DNA from: Proales similis
Lineage: Eukaryota; Rotifera; Eurotatoria; Ploima; Proalidae
DNA length: 64,000 bases
Direction: 5' to 3'
Assembly: GCA_019059635.1 (NCBI GenBank)
Contig: JAGVRJ010000001.1
Span: 2,976,001 to 3,040,000, forward strand
This document shows, piece by piece, positions 9,308-18,328 of the stretch. The first letter of the stretch is position 1; each line of letters begins with the position of its first letter. The translations under genes were made by a program, and so were the position numbers. The notes beneath the pieces are model-generated. The model had not been told where the DNA came from and ran no database searches. It was given only the letters and a program-made list of their open reading frames with translations.

Positions 9308-11644
9308 TCATAATTTCTTGAAAGTTGAGCGAAATTTATCGTTAAAAGAAAAAAAAAGCCAAAATGGAACGCAGAGTGAGAACAAATAGATAAGTGAGGC
9401 GATGTTAGACAGCGAGTAACAAATAAGAGTATTGGTCTCACAAATCGAGTCGACTCTGAACACTTCCACACGAGAAAGGGCAAATGTGATCGAAAAGAAA
9501 AAACTGTAGATGAGATCTGGGAGGCGAAAGGCGAAAGAGAACAACGAGTTGATTATAACCAATTTGATGATTCGAATAGAGACCATTTCGGCTTCGAGTA
9601 TTCGATCATTCGATATAGAATTTTGTTGGAATGAAAGTCGAATCGTTGATCGCAGGTTCTGTCGAGCAACACCGTACAACAAAGCATCAAAGTAAATATT
9701 CAATACGAGAGAAAAAAAAGAAATGAAAACATTGAGAAAATCAAATAAAAGATAAACGGAAAGTCCCGCAAAGTCGTATTTTACATGGGCTTGACCTCCA
9801 TAGTTTGATACCTTATATAAGACGAAATTTACAAGTGCTGGTTTGTGATATTGTTCTTCATAGTATTCATCAGTTATATCTTGAGTGACCTTGAACTGAA
9901 ACAGCTTGACCACACTGATGAACGAGCCGAAGAGCAGCAGGAACAGAGTGAATGAGGAGAGCTTTTTGGGCCGAAGCAGTCTGACCAGTCGCCGCTTGGT
10001 CTCTCCGCTGGCCAGCGCGTATCGGTGAGCGGACACGGCCACGAGGCAGGCCGAGCTGCAGAACTTGAGCAGGTTCTGCACGAAGCCCAGCACGACGACC
10101 TTGATGTACTGGGCGAACAGCGAGTCCCACAGCGCAGAGCAGTAGACGCTGTTCCTTCCCAGACACAGCGAGAGAAGCTCCAGCGGGAAGGTGAGCGTGA
10201 GCGCCAGATTGAAGAGGCCGCACAGCCACAGGAACTGCATCATCGCCTCGTTGCGCAGTTCTCCTTTTCTCAGCGTCAGCACCAGTAGGGTGTTGCACAC
10301 AATGGATGCAAGAGTGGCCAACGGCATCACATACAGGACCAGGCCGTATTCAACTGCTCTCAATGATGTAATGATATCGCGCTCGCTTAGAAATGTGACT
10401 TGATGATGAATGCTTGAGGCTGATAGTTCACATAGAGCAAGTTTGTGCTCCTGCTGACACTTGAGCGACATTTCTGTGTAGTTGCAATGAATCATTACTT
10501 CATAAAATTCGAATTGCATGTCGACCAAAAATCCCAGTGTGCTCAAAGGATTAGCGTCATCTGGGTCAAGCTCAAGCACTTGTTTCTTAAGGAAGAAAAC
10601 GGTGCAAGTGCACTCTCGCTGGTCATTCCACAAGAATGGAAGTACCAATCGATTGTGAGGAAAGTCTTTGAATAGACACAGATCTTCGTCTGGGTAGCTA
10701 TAGCTCATGTTATGACTCAGAATTCCCAACCGCGCTGTTTCCTTTATAAAAAGGGCGAATATTTGATCTTTTAAACTTTCAATCTTTTGATCCTCTGATA
10801 AAAAGCTCAAATTCATCTGAACAGGCTCAAACATCGGATTGAGCGTGTTCATCCAGGTCAAGTCTCGTCTGAACAGCTCTTTTAAATTGTTGTTGCTCAA
10901 TTTTAAACTGCGTAGCTTCAGAAAGAAGCCGAACAGTGAAGGATCAATTTTGTCAATCTGACCGATTAGATTCAAGCTTGAAGTGTTTTGCATGAGCGCA
11001 TTCGAGAGCTGATTTGGATTCAGATCGTTCCGATAAACTACGAGGTGAAGGGAAGGAATCGTTGTGTTGACCTTTGCTTCCCAAGAGTCGAATAACATGC
11101 TGTTTGTCCTCAGAAGACTCTTTGTCAGGCCATTTATAAGAATCTCTGTGTTTGTGTCTTGAAACATTACAGGACATAGATTGCCATTGAATATTCCTTT
11201 ATCTAGTCCAAGAAACTGAATGCGCTCCGAGCTGAACAAGCCCTTGTTATTTGTTTGATTTCCCAATGCTGTCTGGCATCTCATCTGATTGCTCGCTTTA
11301 GAGTTGATTTTGAGTGAGAATTTGCAATGAGTAAGCTTAAGCGTTGTCGTCTGGAAGGAGTCGGAAATTAGTTCAATTTCACTGAAATACTGGAGCTCTA
11401 ATAGGTCAGAGACATTTTTGAAAAAGCCAACTAAACTTGTGTTTATTGCCTTGAACGAGGCTCCATTCACTTTCAAGTAACTTGTTTGTGTCACATTTTC
11501 TTGAAGGCACATGCCGTCATGGCTTTTCCACTCCAAAATCAGTTTGGGGTGCTTGGTCCATTTCTCTGCACACCCTTCAGCATTCGTGCTTAAAATCAGC
11601 ACAAGAAACAGCAGATTTAAAACATTCATTTCTCCTTTTTTCAT
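9308..11644 (-). CDS. Tandem ectodomain 7TM receptor, copy 1
   Basis: Intronless, about 778 residues from the first ATG at 11644 (the frame is open to 11668 but has no earlier ATG). A signal peptide (about 20 residues ending near STNAEG) is followed by an ectodomain of roughly 420 residues with leucine-rich-repeat-like stretches (LRSLKLSNNNLKELF), many NxT/S sites, and a Cys-rich C-cap (CLFKDFPH...ECTCT, then CNYTEMSLKCQ). Seven helices follow, beginning LVLYVMPLATLASIVCNTLLV. TM1 has the class-A-like Asn. TM3 ends AHRYALA instead of DRY, and TM7 lacks NPxxY. The C-tail is very short. No ligand can be assigned; a lineage-expanded peptide or chemosensory receptor is possible. Two paralogs lie in tandem on the same strand. 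Confidence 0.8.
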   Translation of the reverse strand: MKKGEMNVLNLLFLVLILSTNAEGCAEKWTKHPKLILEWKSHDGMCLQENVTQTSYLKVNGASFKAINTSLVGFFKNVSDLLELQYFSEIELISDSFQTTTLKLTHCKFSLKINSKASNQMRCQTALGNQTNNKGLFSSERIQFLGLDKGIFNGNLCPVMFQDTNTEILINGLTKSLLRTNSMLFDSWEAKVNTTIPSLHLVVYRNDLNPNQLSNALMQNTSSLNLIGQIDKIDPSLFGFFLKLRSLKLSNNNLKELFRRDLTWMNTLNPMFEPVQMNLSFLSEDQKIESLKDQIFALFIKETARLGILSHNMSYSYPDEDLCLFKDFPHNRLVLPFLWNDQRECTCTVFFLKKQVLELDPDDANPLSTLGFLVDMQFEFYEVMIHCNYTEMSLKCQQEHKLALCELSASSIHHQVTFLSERDIITSLRAVEYGLVLYVMPLATLASIVCNTLLVLTLRKGELRNEAMMQFLWLCGLFNLALTLTFPLELLSLCLGRNSVYCSALWDSLFAQYIKVVVLGFVQNLLKFCSSACLVAVSAHRYALASGETKRRLVRLLRPKKLSSFTLFLLLFGSFISVVKLFQFKVTQDITDEYYEEQYHKPALVNFVLYKVSNYGGQAHVKYDFAGLSVYLLFDFLNVFISFFSLVLNIYFDALLYGVARQNLRSTIRLSFQQNSISNDRILEAEMVSIRIIKLVIINSLFSFAFRLPDLIYSFFFSITFALSRVEVFRVDSICETNTLICYSLSNIASLIYLFSLCVPFWLFFSFNDKFRSTFKKL

Positions 11645-11668
11645 CTCCTTGTGATTTTTATCGCACAA

Positions 11669-12317
11669 GCCGAATGAGAAGAGATTCTTGTAAAGACGGC
11701 TCCCCAGAAAAATCTTCAGACAACGCCATGTTTCTCACATATTTTGAGGTCGATATTCGCACGTCACCAATTCACTCAAAGGCGACAACCTTTTGAAATG
11801 TAAAGCTAAGTGACAAAAAAATCAAATTCCAGCTATGCCGACAAGAAAGCTGAACCAATCGTTTATTTCGAATTCTGATCAACAAATTTGAGCTTCTGAG
11901 GAGGACTATCTTCAAAGGCACCTCAATTTGCTAAAATATTGCCAAGTCTGGCTCTGATCACAAGGGAGAAGGCCATGAACAATTTTTATTCACTGCTAGG
12001 TCTACCCTCTAAATCTGCTTGCTTTTCTGATCTGGAAGAGACAGAAGATACCCAAATGAAACCTTTTGCTGGGCAAAATTCATGTTAAACCTAAAGAGTA
12101 ACCGAAGCGGATCATTATTTATTAATTATACAATACATTTAAATCGTCATTTTAATACAGGTGTAGAAGGTGTGATATAAGCTCAGCTAAAAGAAGTCAT
12201 CATGACAAAAAAAATCTAGAATAAGAACGGGACAAAGAAATCCACATGGGATGAGTAATTCAAATGTTTGTTTCTTCTTCTTTTCAAGTTATATTGGCTA
12301 GACTACCGGAATGGGGC
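11669..12317. other. Intergenic region between receptor copies 1 and 2
   Basis: About 650 bp. The part 11703-11855 is the 5' flank of copy 1 and is nearly repeated at 15190-15345. The part 12130-12190, downstream of copy 2, resembles 15381-15435. No coding potential was seen. Shared words such as TTTTGAAATG followed by CAAGTG or TAAGTG suggest a common promoter module. Confidence 0.6.
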
Positions 12318-14666
12318 TCATGCTTGCCTAGCTGGTTTCGTAATAAAGAACTTCTTAAACGTTGTACGAAATTTATCGTTGAATGAGTAAAAAAGCACAA
12401 AAGGAACACAAAGCGCGAACAAATAAACAAGAGTGGCAATTTCAGAAAGCGTTGAACAGAAAATCGATTTGGTCTCGCAAATAGGGTCGACCCTAAGTGT
12501 TGCGATGTGAGAAAGGGCAAAGTTAAATGAAAAGAAAAAGCTGTAGATGAGATCCGGGAGACGAAAGGCGAAGCTTGACATCGAGTTGATTATGACCAGT
12601 TTGATGATTCTTATGGTAGCAGCCTCTGCCTCCAATATTCTGTCCTTTGAGATTGACTTTTGTTCTGTTGAAAGGCGAATCTTTGATCGCAGGTTCTGTC
12701 GAGCAACACCGTACAACAAAGCATCAAAGTAAATGTTCAATACCAAAGCTGTGAAGGAAATGAAAACATTAAGGAAATCGAACAACAGATAAACGCTCAG
12801 TTTCCACCAGTCGTATTTTACTCTAATTTCTTCCCCATAGCTGGAAACCAAACCAATCGAAAAATATTCAAGCAAAGGCCTTTGATATTGAAGCTCATAA
12901 TAATAGAAGCCTGTATCCTCAGAAACCTTGAACTGAAACAGCTTGACCACACTGATGAACGAGCCGAAGAGCAATACGAACAGGGTGAATGAGGAGAGCT
13001 TTTTGGGCCGAAGCAGTCTGACCAGTCGCCGCTTGGTCTCTCCGCTGGCCAGCGCGTATCGGTGAGCGGACACGGCCACGAGGCAGGCCGAGCTGCAGAA
13101 CTTGAGCAGGTTCTGCACGAAGCCCAGCACGACGACCTTGGTGTACTGGGCGAACAGCGAGTCCCACAGCGCAGAGCAGTAGACGCTGTTCCTTCCCAGA
13201 CACAGCGAGAGAAGCTCCAGCGGGAAGGTGAGCGTGAGCGCCAGATTGAAGAGGCCGCACAGCCACAGGTACTGCATCATCGCCTCGTTGCGCAGTTCTC
13301 CTTTTCTCAGCGTCAGCACCAGTAGGGTGTTGCACACAATGGATGCAAGAGTGGCCAACGGCATCACATACAGGACCAGGCCGTATTCAACTGCTCTCAA
13401 TGATGTAATGATATCGCGCTCGCTTAGAAATGTGAGTTGATGATGAATGCTTGAGGTTGATAGGTCGCATAGAGCAAGTTTGTGCTCCTGCTGACACTTG
13501 AGCGACATTTCTGTGTAGTTGCAGTGAATCATTTCGAAGTAAAAATCTGGCTCCATACCTATAAGAGATCCAAGGCCTAATCCTACTGCTCCATCCCAAG
13601 GGTCGATCTCTAGCAGTTTCCTTTTTATGAAGAAAGTAGTGCAAGTGCACTCTCGCTGATCATTCAACAAGAAGGGAAGGACCATTCTATGATGAGGAAA
13701 ATCCTTGAACAGACAGAGATCTTCGTCCGGGTAGCCGTAAGTATAATTATGTTTTGGATTCCATCTTGTTGGTTTTTCATGAATGAATAAGGCCAAATAT
13801 CGATTGTTTAATAGCTTAATTTTCTGATGCATTGATAGCCGGCTCAAATCCACCTGAACAGGCTCAAACATCGGATTGAGCGTGTTCATCCAGGTCAAGT
13901 CTCGTCTGAATAGCTCTTTCAAATTGTTATTGATCATGTCTATCCTTCGAAGTTTGAGTAAGAAGCCGAATAATGAGGAACTTATCTTGTTTAGCTGACC
14001 GCTCAATGTTAAACTTGAAGCGTTTTGCATGAGCGCATTTGACAGCGCATCGGGGCTCAAATCTATTCGATACACTTGGAGAGAAATTCTACTAATTACT
14101 GCGTTTACTCGGGCTTGCCAGGCATCGAATTCCATTCTGTTCGTCTTGACGAAGCTCTGCGACAAACTTTGAATGTCAATTTCTGTGTTGGCATTCAAAA
14201 ACAAAAGGGGACACAAATGATATCTGAATTCGACCTTTCTGAAATATAATATCTTTGTATGATAGCTGAATATGCCTGAAATACTTGATTGGTTGTCTAA
14301 AGCGGTCTGACAGGTCTCTTCATCGCTCACTTTAGAGTTTATCTTTTGTAATAGGGTCATAGATTGGATATCAACCGTTTTTGAGTTGAACGGATCCGAA
14401 AGGAGTTCGATTTCGCTGAAATCCATCAGCAATAAGCTTTCAGTAAAGTTTGAGAAAAAGTTGACCAAACTGCCATTAATGCTCCCAAATGAGCCACCTT
14501 TGACTGTCAAATCAGCCGTTTCCATTATGTCGGTTTGATTGCACCTGCCATTCATGCCGATCCATTCCAGAATCAAATCTGGATGCTGCGACCACTGCTC
14601 AATGCATAGTTTTGTACCTGCACTGAGAGTGCCAATAAACATAAACAGTACCCGGATTAATCGCAT
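12318..14666 (-). CDS. Tandem ectodomain 7TM receptor, copy 2
   Basis: Intronless, 782 residues, ATG at 14666. Architecture is as in copy 1: signal peptide ending near GTLSAG, LRR-like ectodomain (LRRIDMINNNLKELFRRDL), Cys-rich cap (YPDEDLCLFKDFPHHR, ECTCT), then seven helices and a short tail (FKKFFITKPARQA). The DNA encoding TM1-TM4 (about 12925-13525) is almost identical to copy 1 and is GC-rich, whereas most of the ectodomain is only moderately similar. The TM3 motif is AHRYALA. The copies probably bind different ligands through divergent ectodomains while sharing a signalling core; this is inference. Confidence 0.8.
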   Translation of the reverse strand: MRLIRVLFMFIGTLSAGTKLCIEQWSQHPDLILEWIGMNGRCNQTDIMETADLTVKGGSFGSINGSLVNFFSNFTESLLLMDFSEIELLSDPFNSKTVDIQSMTLLQKINSKVSDEETCQTALDNQSSISGIFSYHTKILYFRKVEFRYHLCPLLFLNANTEIDIQSLSQSFVKTNRMEFDAWQARVNAVISRISLQVYRIDLSPDALSNALMQNASSLTLSGQLNKISSSLFGFLLKLRRIDMINNNLKELFRRDLTWMNTLNPMFEPVQVDLSRLSMHQKIKLLNNRYLALFIHEKPTRWNPKHNYTYGYPDEDLCLFKDFPHHRMVLPFLLNDQRECTCTTFFIKRKLLEIDPWDGAVGLGLGSLIGMEPDFYFEMIHCNYTEMSLKCQQEHKLALCDLSTSSIHHQLTFLSERDIITSLRAVEYGLVLYVMPLATLASIVCNTLLVLTLRKGELRNEAMMQYLWLCGLFNLALTLTFPLELLSLCLGRNSVYCSALWDSLFAQYTKVVVLGFVQNLLKFCSSACLVAVSAHRYALASGETKRRLVRLLRPKKLSSFTLFVLLFGSFISVVKLFQFKVSEDTGFYYYELQYQRPLLEYFSIGLVSSYGEEIRVKYDWWKLSVYLLFDFLNVFISFTALVLNIYFDALLYGVARQNLRSKIRLSTEQKSISKDRILEAEAATIRIIKLVIINSMSSFAFRLPDLIYSFFFSFNFALSHIATLRVDPICETKSIFCSTLSEIATLVYLFALCVPFVLFYSFNDKFRTTFKKFFITKPARQA

Positions 14667-15054
14667 GTAAATTCGCGAGCGTTTTCCGAAATGGCAGAAT
14701 TATTCCAGAGATCTGCCTCCCTTTAAAATTTTTCCGTTTTATAGGTGAAAATAAAGTGTGAAATTTGATCACAAGCAATTGGAACGTGGCATATTTGGAT
14801 CCACTTTAGATTCAGCAATTAGATTCATTTCTTCGGTTCGATGTATTTAAAAGGAAAATCGATTTTACCATTTTATTTATTACCACAGCCTTAAAACAGC
14901 GTGACCAGAAAAGTTCTCTGTTTAGGTTTGTTGCTCCTCTATGACTTTTTTTATTTAAAAGTTTAACCATAAATTATATTTTCATACAAGGCATTGAAAA
15001 CAGACAAGCCCCAAGCCGAGAGCGATCAACTGCTCAAGGCCAAAGAGTACTTTG
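14667..15054. other. Intergenic region upstream of receptor copy 2
   Basis: About 390 bp, AT-rich, between the copy 2 start and the first decayed receptor fragment. No gene or clear motif was seen. It does not obviously share the 5'-flank module found upstream of copies 1 and 3. Confidence 0.4.
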
Positions 15055-15188
15055 GAAAGAATGAACAATATTTCTCGTTGAATGATACAAAGAGGACAAA
15101 TCGAACGCAGAGTAAGAACAGATAAACAAGCGAAGCGATATTCGACAAAGTTGCACAATAAAGGGAATTAGCCTCGCAAATAGGGTAT
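15055..15188 (-). pseudogene. Receptor relic A: TM7/C-terminal fragment only
   Basis: Read on the minus strand this encodes PICEANSLYCATLSNIASL, then VYLFLLCVRFVLFVSFNEKY, clearly homologous to the TM7 and C-terminal end of copies 1-3 (PICETKSIFCSTLSEIATL, VYLFALCVPFVLFYSFNDKF). The rest of the gene is missing. Immediately upstream on that strand the sequence switches to a near copy of the 5' flank of copy 1 (15190-15345 versus 11703-11855). A fourth receptor gene therefore seems to have lost its roughly 2.2-kb body by internal deletion. Confidence 0.75.
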
Positions 15189-15189
15189 C

Positions 15190-15345
15190 ACAAAAAACCT
15201 TCAGAGAACGTCATGTTTCTCAAATATTTTGAGGTCGATATTCGCACGTCGCCAATTCACTCAAAGGCGACAATCTTTTGAAATGTAAAGCCGAGTGACA
15301 AAAAAAATCAAATTCCAGCTATGCCGACAAGAAAGCCGTATAAGT
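15190..15345 (-). repeat. Duplicated receptor 5'-flank module
   Basis: This stretch matches 11703-11855, the upstream flank of receptor copy 1, almost base for base (shared words include CATGTTTCTCA, GAGGTCGATATTCGCACGTC, AATTCACTCAAAGGCGACAA). A shorter part resembles about 18155-18195, upstream of copy 3. It is probably the promoter of a deleted fourth receptor. Confidence 0.75.
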
Positions 15346-15424
15346 TACTAATTTAAAAGCGAATCATAATTTATTTTTAATAAAATATGTTTAAGCTGTC
15401 ATCTTGATAGCAGGTGTGAAATAG

Positions 15425-15475
15425 CGAGCTAGAACAAATAAATAAATGAAGCAATGTAAGACAGCAAGGGGCCGA
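15425..15475 (-). pseudogene. Receptor relic B: short TM7 fragment
   Basis: The minus-strand translation reads LSYIASFIYLF followed by a stop, matching LSNIASLIYLFSLC of the intact receptors. The flank at about 15381-15435 resembles the 3' flank of copy 2 (12130-12190). This is a second, more decayed receptor remnant. The assignment rests on a short match plus flank similarity. Confidence 0.55.
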
Positions 15476-15689
15476 CAGCAAGCTTTTCACAGATATGCGA
15501 GTTGGCCGTAGTTGGCGGCTTTTATAAAATTGCAGACTAAACGAAAAAGACCGGATCGGATCTATTTTGATCTATTTTTTATTGCAGATTTTCATTTTGC
15601 ATGTTTGGCATTTTTTTAAATATTCGATTGCAGCATTTTATGAATAAAGGAAATTTTCAATTATTTTCTCATACCTGGTAACCGGCTAT

Positions 15690-18005
15690 CTAGCCCGAAA
15701 AGTGTTTTTGAAAGACTGAACGAAATTTGTCGTTAAAAGATAAAAACAGCAAAAAAGGAAGGCAGAGCGAGAACAAATAAATAAGTGAAGCGATGTTAGA
15801 TAAGGTGATACAGAAGGAAGTTCTCCTCTCACAAATGGAGTCCAGTCTAAGTATTTCTAAACATGACAGGACGAAGGTGATGGAAAACCAAAAGTTGTAG
15901 ATCATGTCTGGAAGTCGAAAAGCAAAGCTGGCCAATGAATTGAAAATCATCAATTTGATGATGCGGATCGAAGCAGCTTCTGCTTCCAATACTCTGTCCT
16001 TTGAGATTGACTTTTGTTCTGTTGAGAGCCGAATCTTGGATTGGAGGTTCTGTCGGGCGACGCCGTAGAGCAAAACATCAAAGTACACGCTTATTACCAG
16101 AGTAGAAAAAGCAATGAAAACATTGAAAAAATCGAAAAATATGTAAAAGCAGAGCCTTAATATATCGTATTCAAAAGTGCTTTTGCTTCCATAAAAAGGT
16201 GCAAATTCTTTACCAAAATTTTCAAGCAAAGGCTTTTCATACTCGTAGCTTGGATCTTGGGTGACCTTGTACTGGAACAGTTTGACCACACTGATGAACG
16301 AGCCGAAGAGCAGCAGGAACAGAGTGAATGAGGAGAGCTTTTTGGGCCGAAGCAGTCTGACCAGTCGCCGCTTGGTCTCTCCGCTGGCCAGCGCGTATCG
16401 GTGAGCAGACACGGCCACGAGGCAGGCCGAGCTGCAGAACTTGAGCAGGTTCTGCACGAAGCCCAGCACGACGATCTTGGTGTACTGGGCGAACAGCGAG
16501 TCCCACAGCGCAGAGCAGTAGATGCTGTTCCTTCCCAGACACAGCGAGAGAAGCTCCAGCGGGAAGGTGAGCGTGAGCGCCAAGTTGATCAGGCCGCACA
16601 GCCACAGGAACTGCATCATCGCCTCGTTGCGCAGCTCTCCTTTTCTCAGCGTCAGAACGAGCAGAGCGTTGCAGACGATCGAAGCGACAGTGGCCAGCGG
16701 CATCACATACAGGACCAGGCCGTATTCGACTGCTCTCAATAATGTGATGATATCTTCCTCGGTCATAACAGTCACTTGATCATAAATGCTTGAGGCTGAC
16801 AGGTTGCAAAGAGCAAGTTTTTGCTCCAGCTGACATTTCAGAGACATTTCTGTGTAGTTGCAATGAATCATTTCTTCATGAAATTCTAATACCATTTCGA
16901 CCAAAATTCCCAGCGTGCTATAAGGATAAGCATCATCTGGGTCAAGTTCAAGCACTTGCTTCTTGAGGAAGAAAGCGGTGCAAGTACACTCTCGCTGATT
17001 ATTCCACAAGAAGGGAAGGACCAGTCGATCGTGAGGAAAGTCTTTGAAAAGACAGAGATCTTCGTCAGGGTAGCTGTAGCTTAAGTTTTGATAAGTCTTC
17101 ATGATGAGCGTCTCTTTTACGAAAAGAGCAAAAATTAAATCTTTTAAGCCTACTATCTTTTCTTCGTTTGACATAAGGCGTAAGTTCATCTGAACAGACT
17201 CAAACATCGGATTGAGCGCTTTCATCCAGCTCAAGTCTCGTCTGAACAGCTCTTTCAAATTGTTGTTGTTCATTTGTAACCTTCGTAGCTTGAGAAAGAA
17301 GCCGAACAAGGAGGCGTCGATTTTATTTATTTGACCGTTCAGATTTAGGGCTGAAGTGTTTTGCATGAGCGCGTTTGACAGCTGATTTGGATTTAGATCG
17401 TTCCGATAGACAAATATGTTAAGAGTAGGAATTGCTGCGTTGACTCTTGCTTCCCAGGAGTCGAACAACATTCGGTTGGTTTTGACCAGGCTGTTTGATA
17501 GGCTATTTATTGATACTTCGGCGTTTGTGTTTTGAAACAAAATCGGACAGAGCCTGCGGTTGAATTGGTCTTTTTCAAATCCAAGAAATCCTATTTTCTC
17601 GGAACTGAATAAGCCCTGAAAACTTGATTGATTTCTCAATGCCATCTGACATCTCTTTTCATCACTTATTTGCGAGTTGATTCGAAAAGAGAATGTGCAA
17701 CTGGTAAGTCTTAACGTTCTCGTCCGAAACGAATTCGAAATGAGCTCGATCTCACCGAAATAGTAGAGAGACAATAGACTTGAGACATTTTCCAAGGCAG
17801 CAACCAGGCTTGTGTTAATTGTACCGAATCCATCACCGTAAACAATCAACTCTTTGATTTGGGTGACGGTTTCCTGGTGGCACGCGCCGTTTCTGTCGTT
17901 CCAGCTCAATGTCAGTTCGGGATGCTTCGTCCATTTCTCCACACAATTTTCAGCATAAACGCTGATAATCAACACAGTCAAAAGCAGATTTGTTTGGGCC
18001 TTCAT
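15690..18005 (-). CDS. Tandem ectodomain 7TM receptor, copy 3
   Basis: Intronless, 771 residues, ATG at 18005. A signal peptide ends near ISVYAEN, and the following CVEKWTKHPELTLSW is close to copy 1 (CAEKWTKHPKLILEW). The LRR-like segment LRRLQMNNNNLKELFRRDL, the cap (YPDEDLCLFKDFPHDR, ECTCT) and seven helices follow. The TM1-TM4 DNA (about 16265-16740) is close to copies 1 and 2 but carries more synonymous changes, so it is the most diverged of the three cores. TM3 motif AHRYALA; TM7 is followed by a tail of about 15 residues ending KHFSG. It lies next to the GST cluster, in the same orientation. Confidence 0.8.
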   Translation of the reverse strand: MKAQTNLLLTVLIISVYAENCVEKWTKHPELTLSWNDRNGACHQETVTQIKELIVYGDGFGTINTSLVAALENVSSLLSLYYFGEIELISNSFRTRTLRLTSCTFSFRINSQISDEKRCQMALRNQSSFQGLFSSEKIGFLGFEKDQFNRRLCPILFQNTNAEVSINSLSNSLVKTNRMLFDSWEARVNAAIPTLNIFVYRNDLNPNQLSNALMQNTSALNLNGQINKIDASLFGFFLKLRRLQMNNNNLKELFRRDLSWMKALNPMFESVQMNLRLMSNEEKIVGLKDLIFALFVKETLIMKTYQNLSYSYPDEDLCLFKDFPHDRLVLPFLWNNQRECTCTAFFLKKQVLELDPDDAYPYSTLGILVEMVLEFHEEMIHCNYTEMSLKCQLEQKLALCNLSASSIYDQVTVMTEEDIITLLRAVEYGLVLYVMPLATVASIVCNALLVLTLRKGELRNEAMMQFLWLCGLINLALTLTFPLELLSLCLGRNSIYCSALWDSLFAQYTKIVVLGFVQNLLKFCSSACLVAVSAHRYALASGETKRRLVRLLRPKKLSSFTLFLLLFGSFISVVKLFQYKVTQDPSYEYEKPLLENFGKEFAPFYGSKSTFEYDILRLCFYIFFDFFNVFIAFSTLVISVYFDVLLYGVARQNLQSKIRLSTEQKSISKDRVLEAEAASIRIIKLMIFNSLASFAFRLPDMIYNFWFSITFVLSCLEILRLDSICERRTSFCITLSNIASLIYLFSLCLPFLLFLSFNDKFRSVFQKHFSG

Positions 18006-18328
18006 TTTATGCTTGTTTTCGCCTTTTTTCTGAATTTTTATGTTTTCGCTGAGCGGAATATTTTCCTCGGGAAGCTTCTGAATAGCCGTTACTAGATAAT
18101 TCCCAAGATCGATGCCATATTTTGAATGTCAATTAAGACAGAAATCTGAGCCACTAAAGACCGGCAATCTTTTGAAATGAGACACCAAGTGGCAAAACCG
18201 CAAACTGATTTATGAATAACATGTCGAAGCGACTACTGGCAGCAGAATGGCAGCGCGGGTTGCTTTTTTATTCAGGATTTTGATAAGGATAATTCTAAGC
18301 AACCAATTCCAGGCTTTTGAAATTTTCA
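18006..18328. other. Intergenic region between receptor copy 3 and the GST cluster
   Basis: About 320 bp. The part 18155-18195 shares GGCAATCTTTTGAAATG and AAGTGGCAAAA with the duplicated receptor 5'-flank module. On the minus strand it also serves as the 3' region of the last GST gene. No coding potential was seen. Confidence 0.45.
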
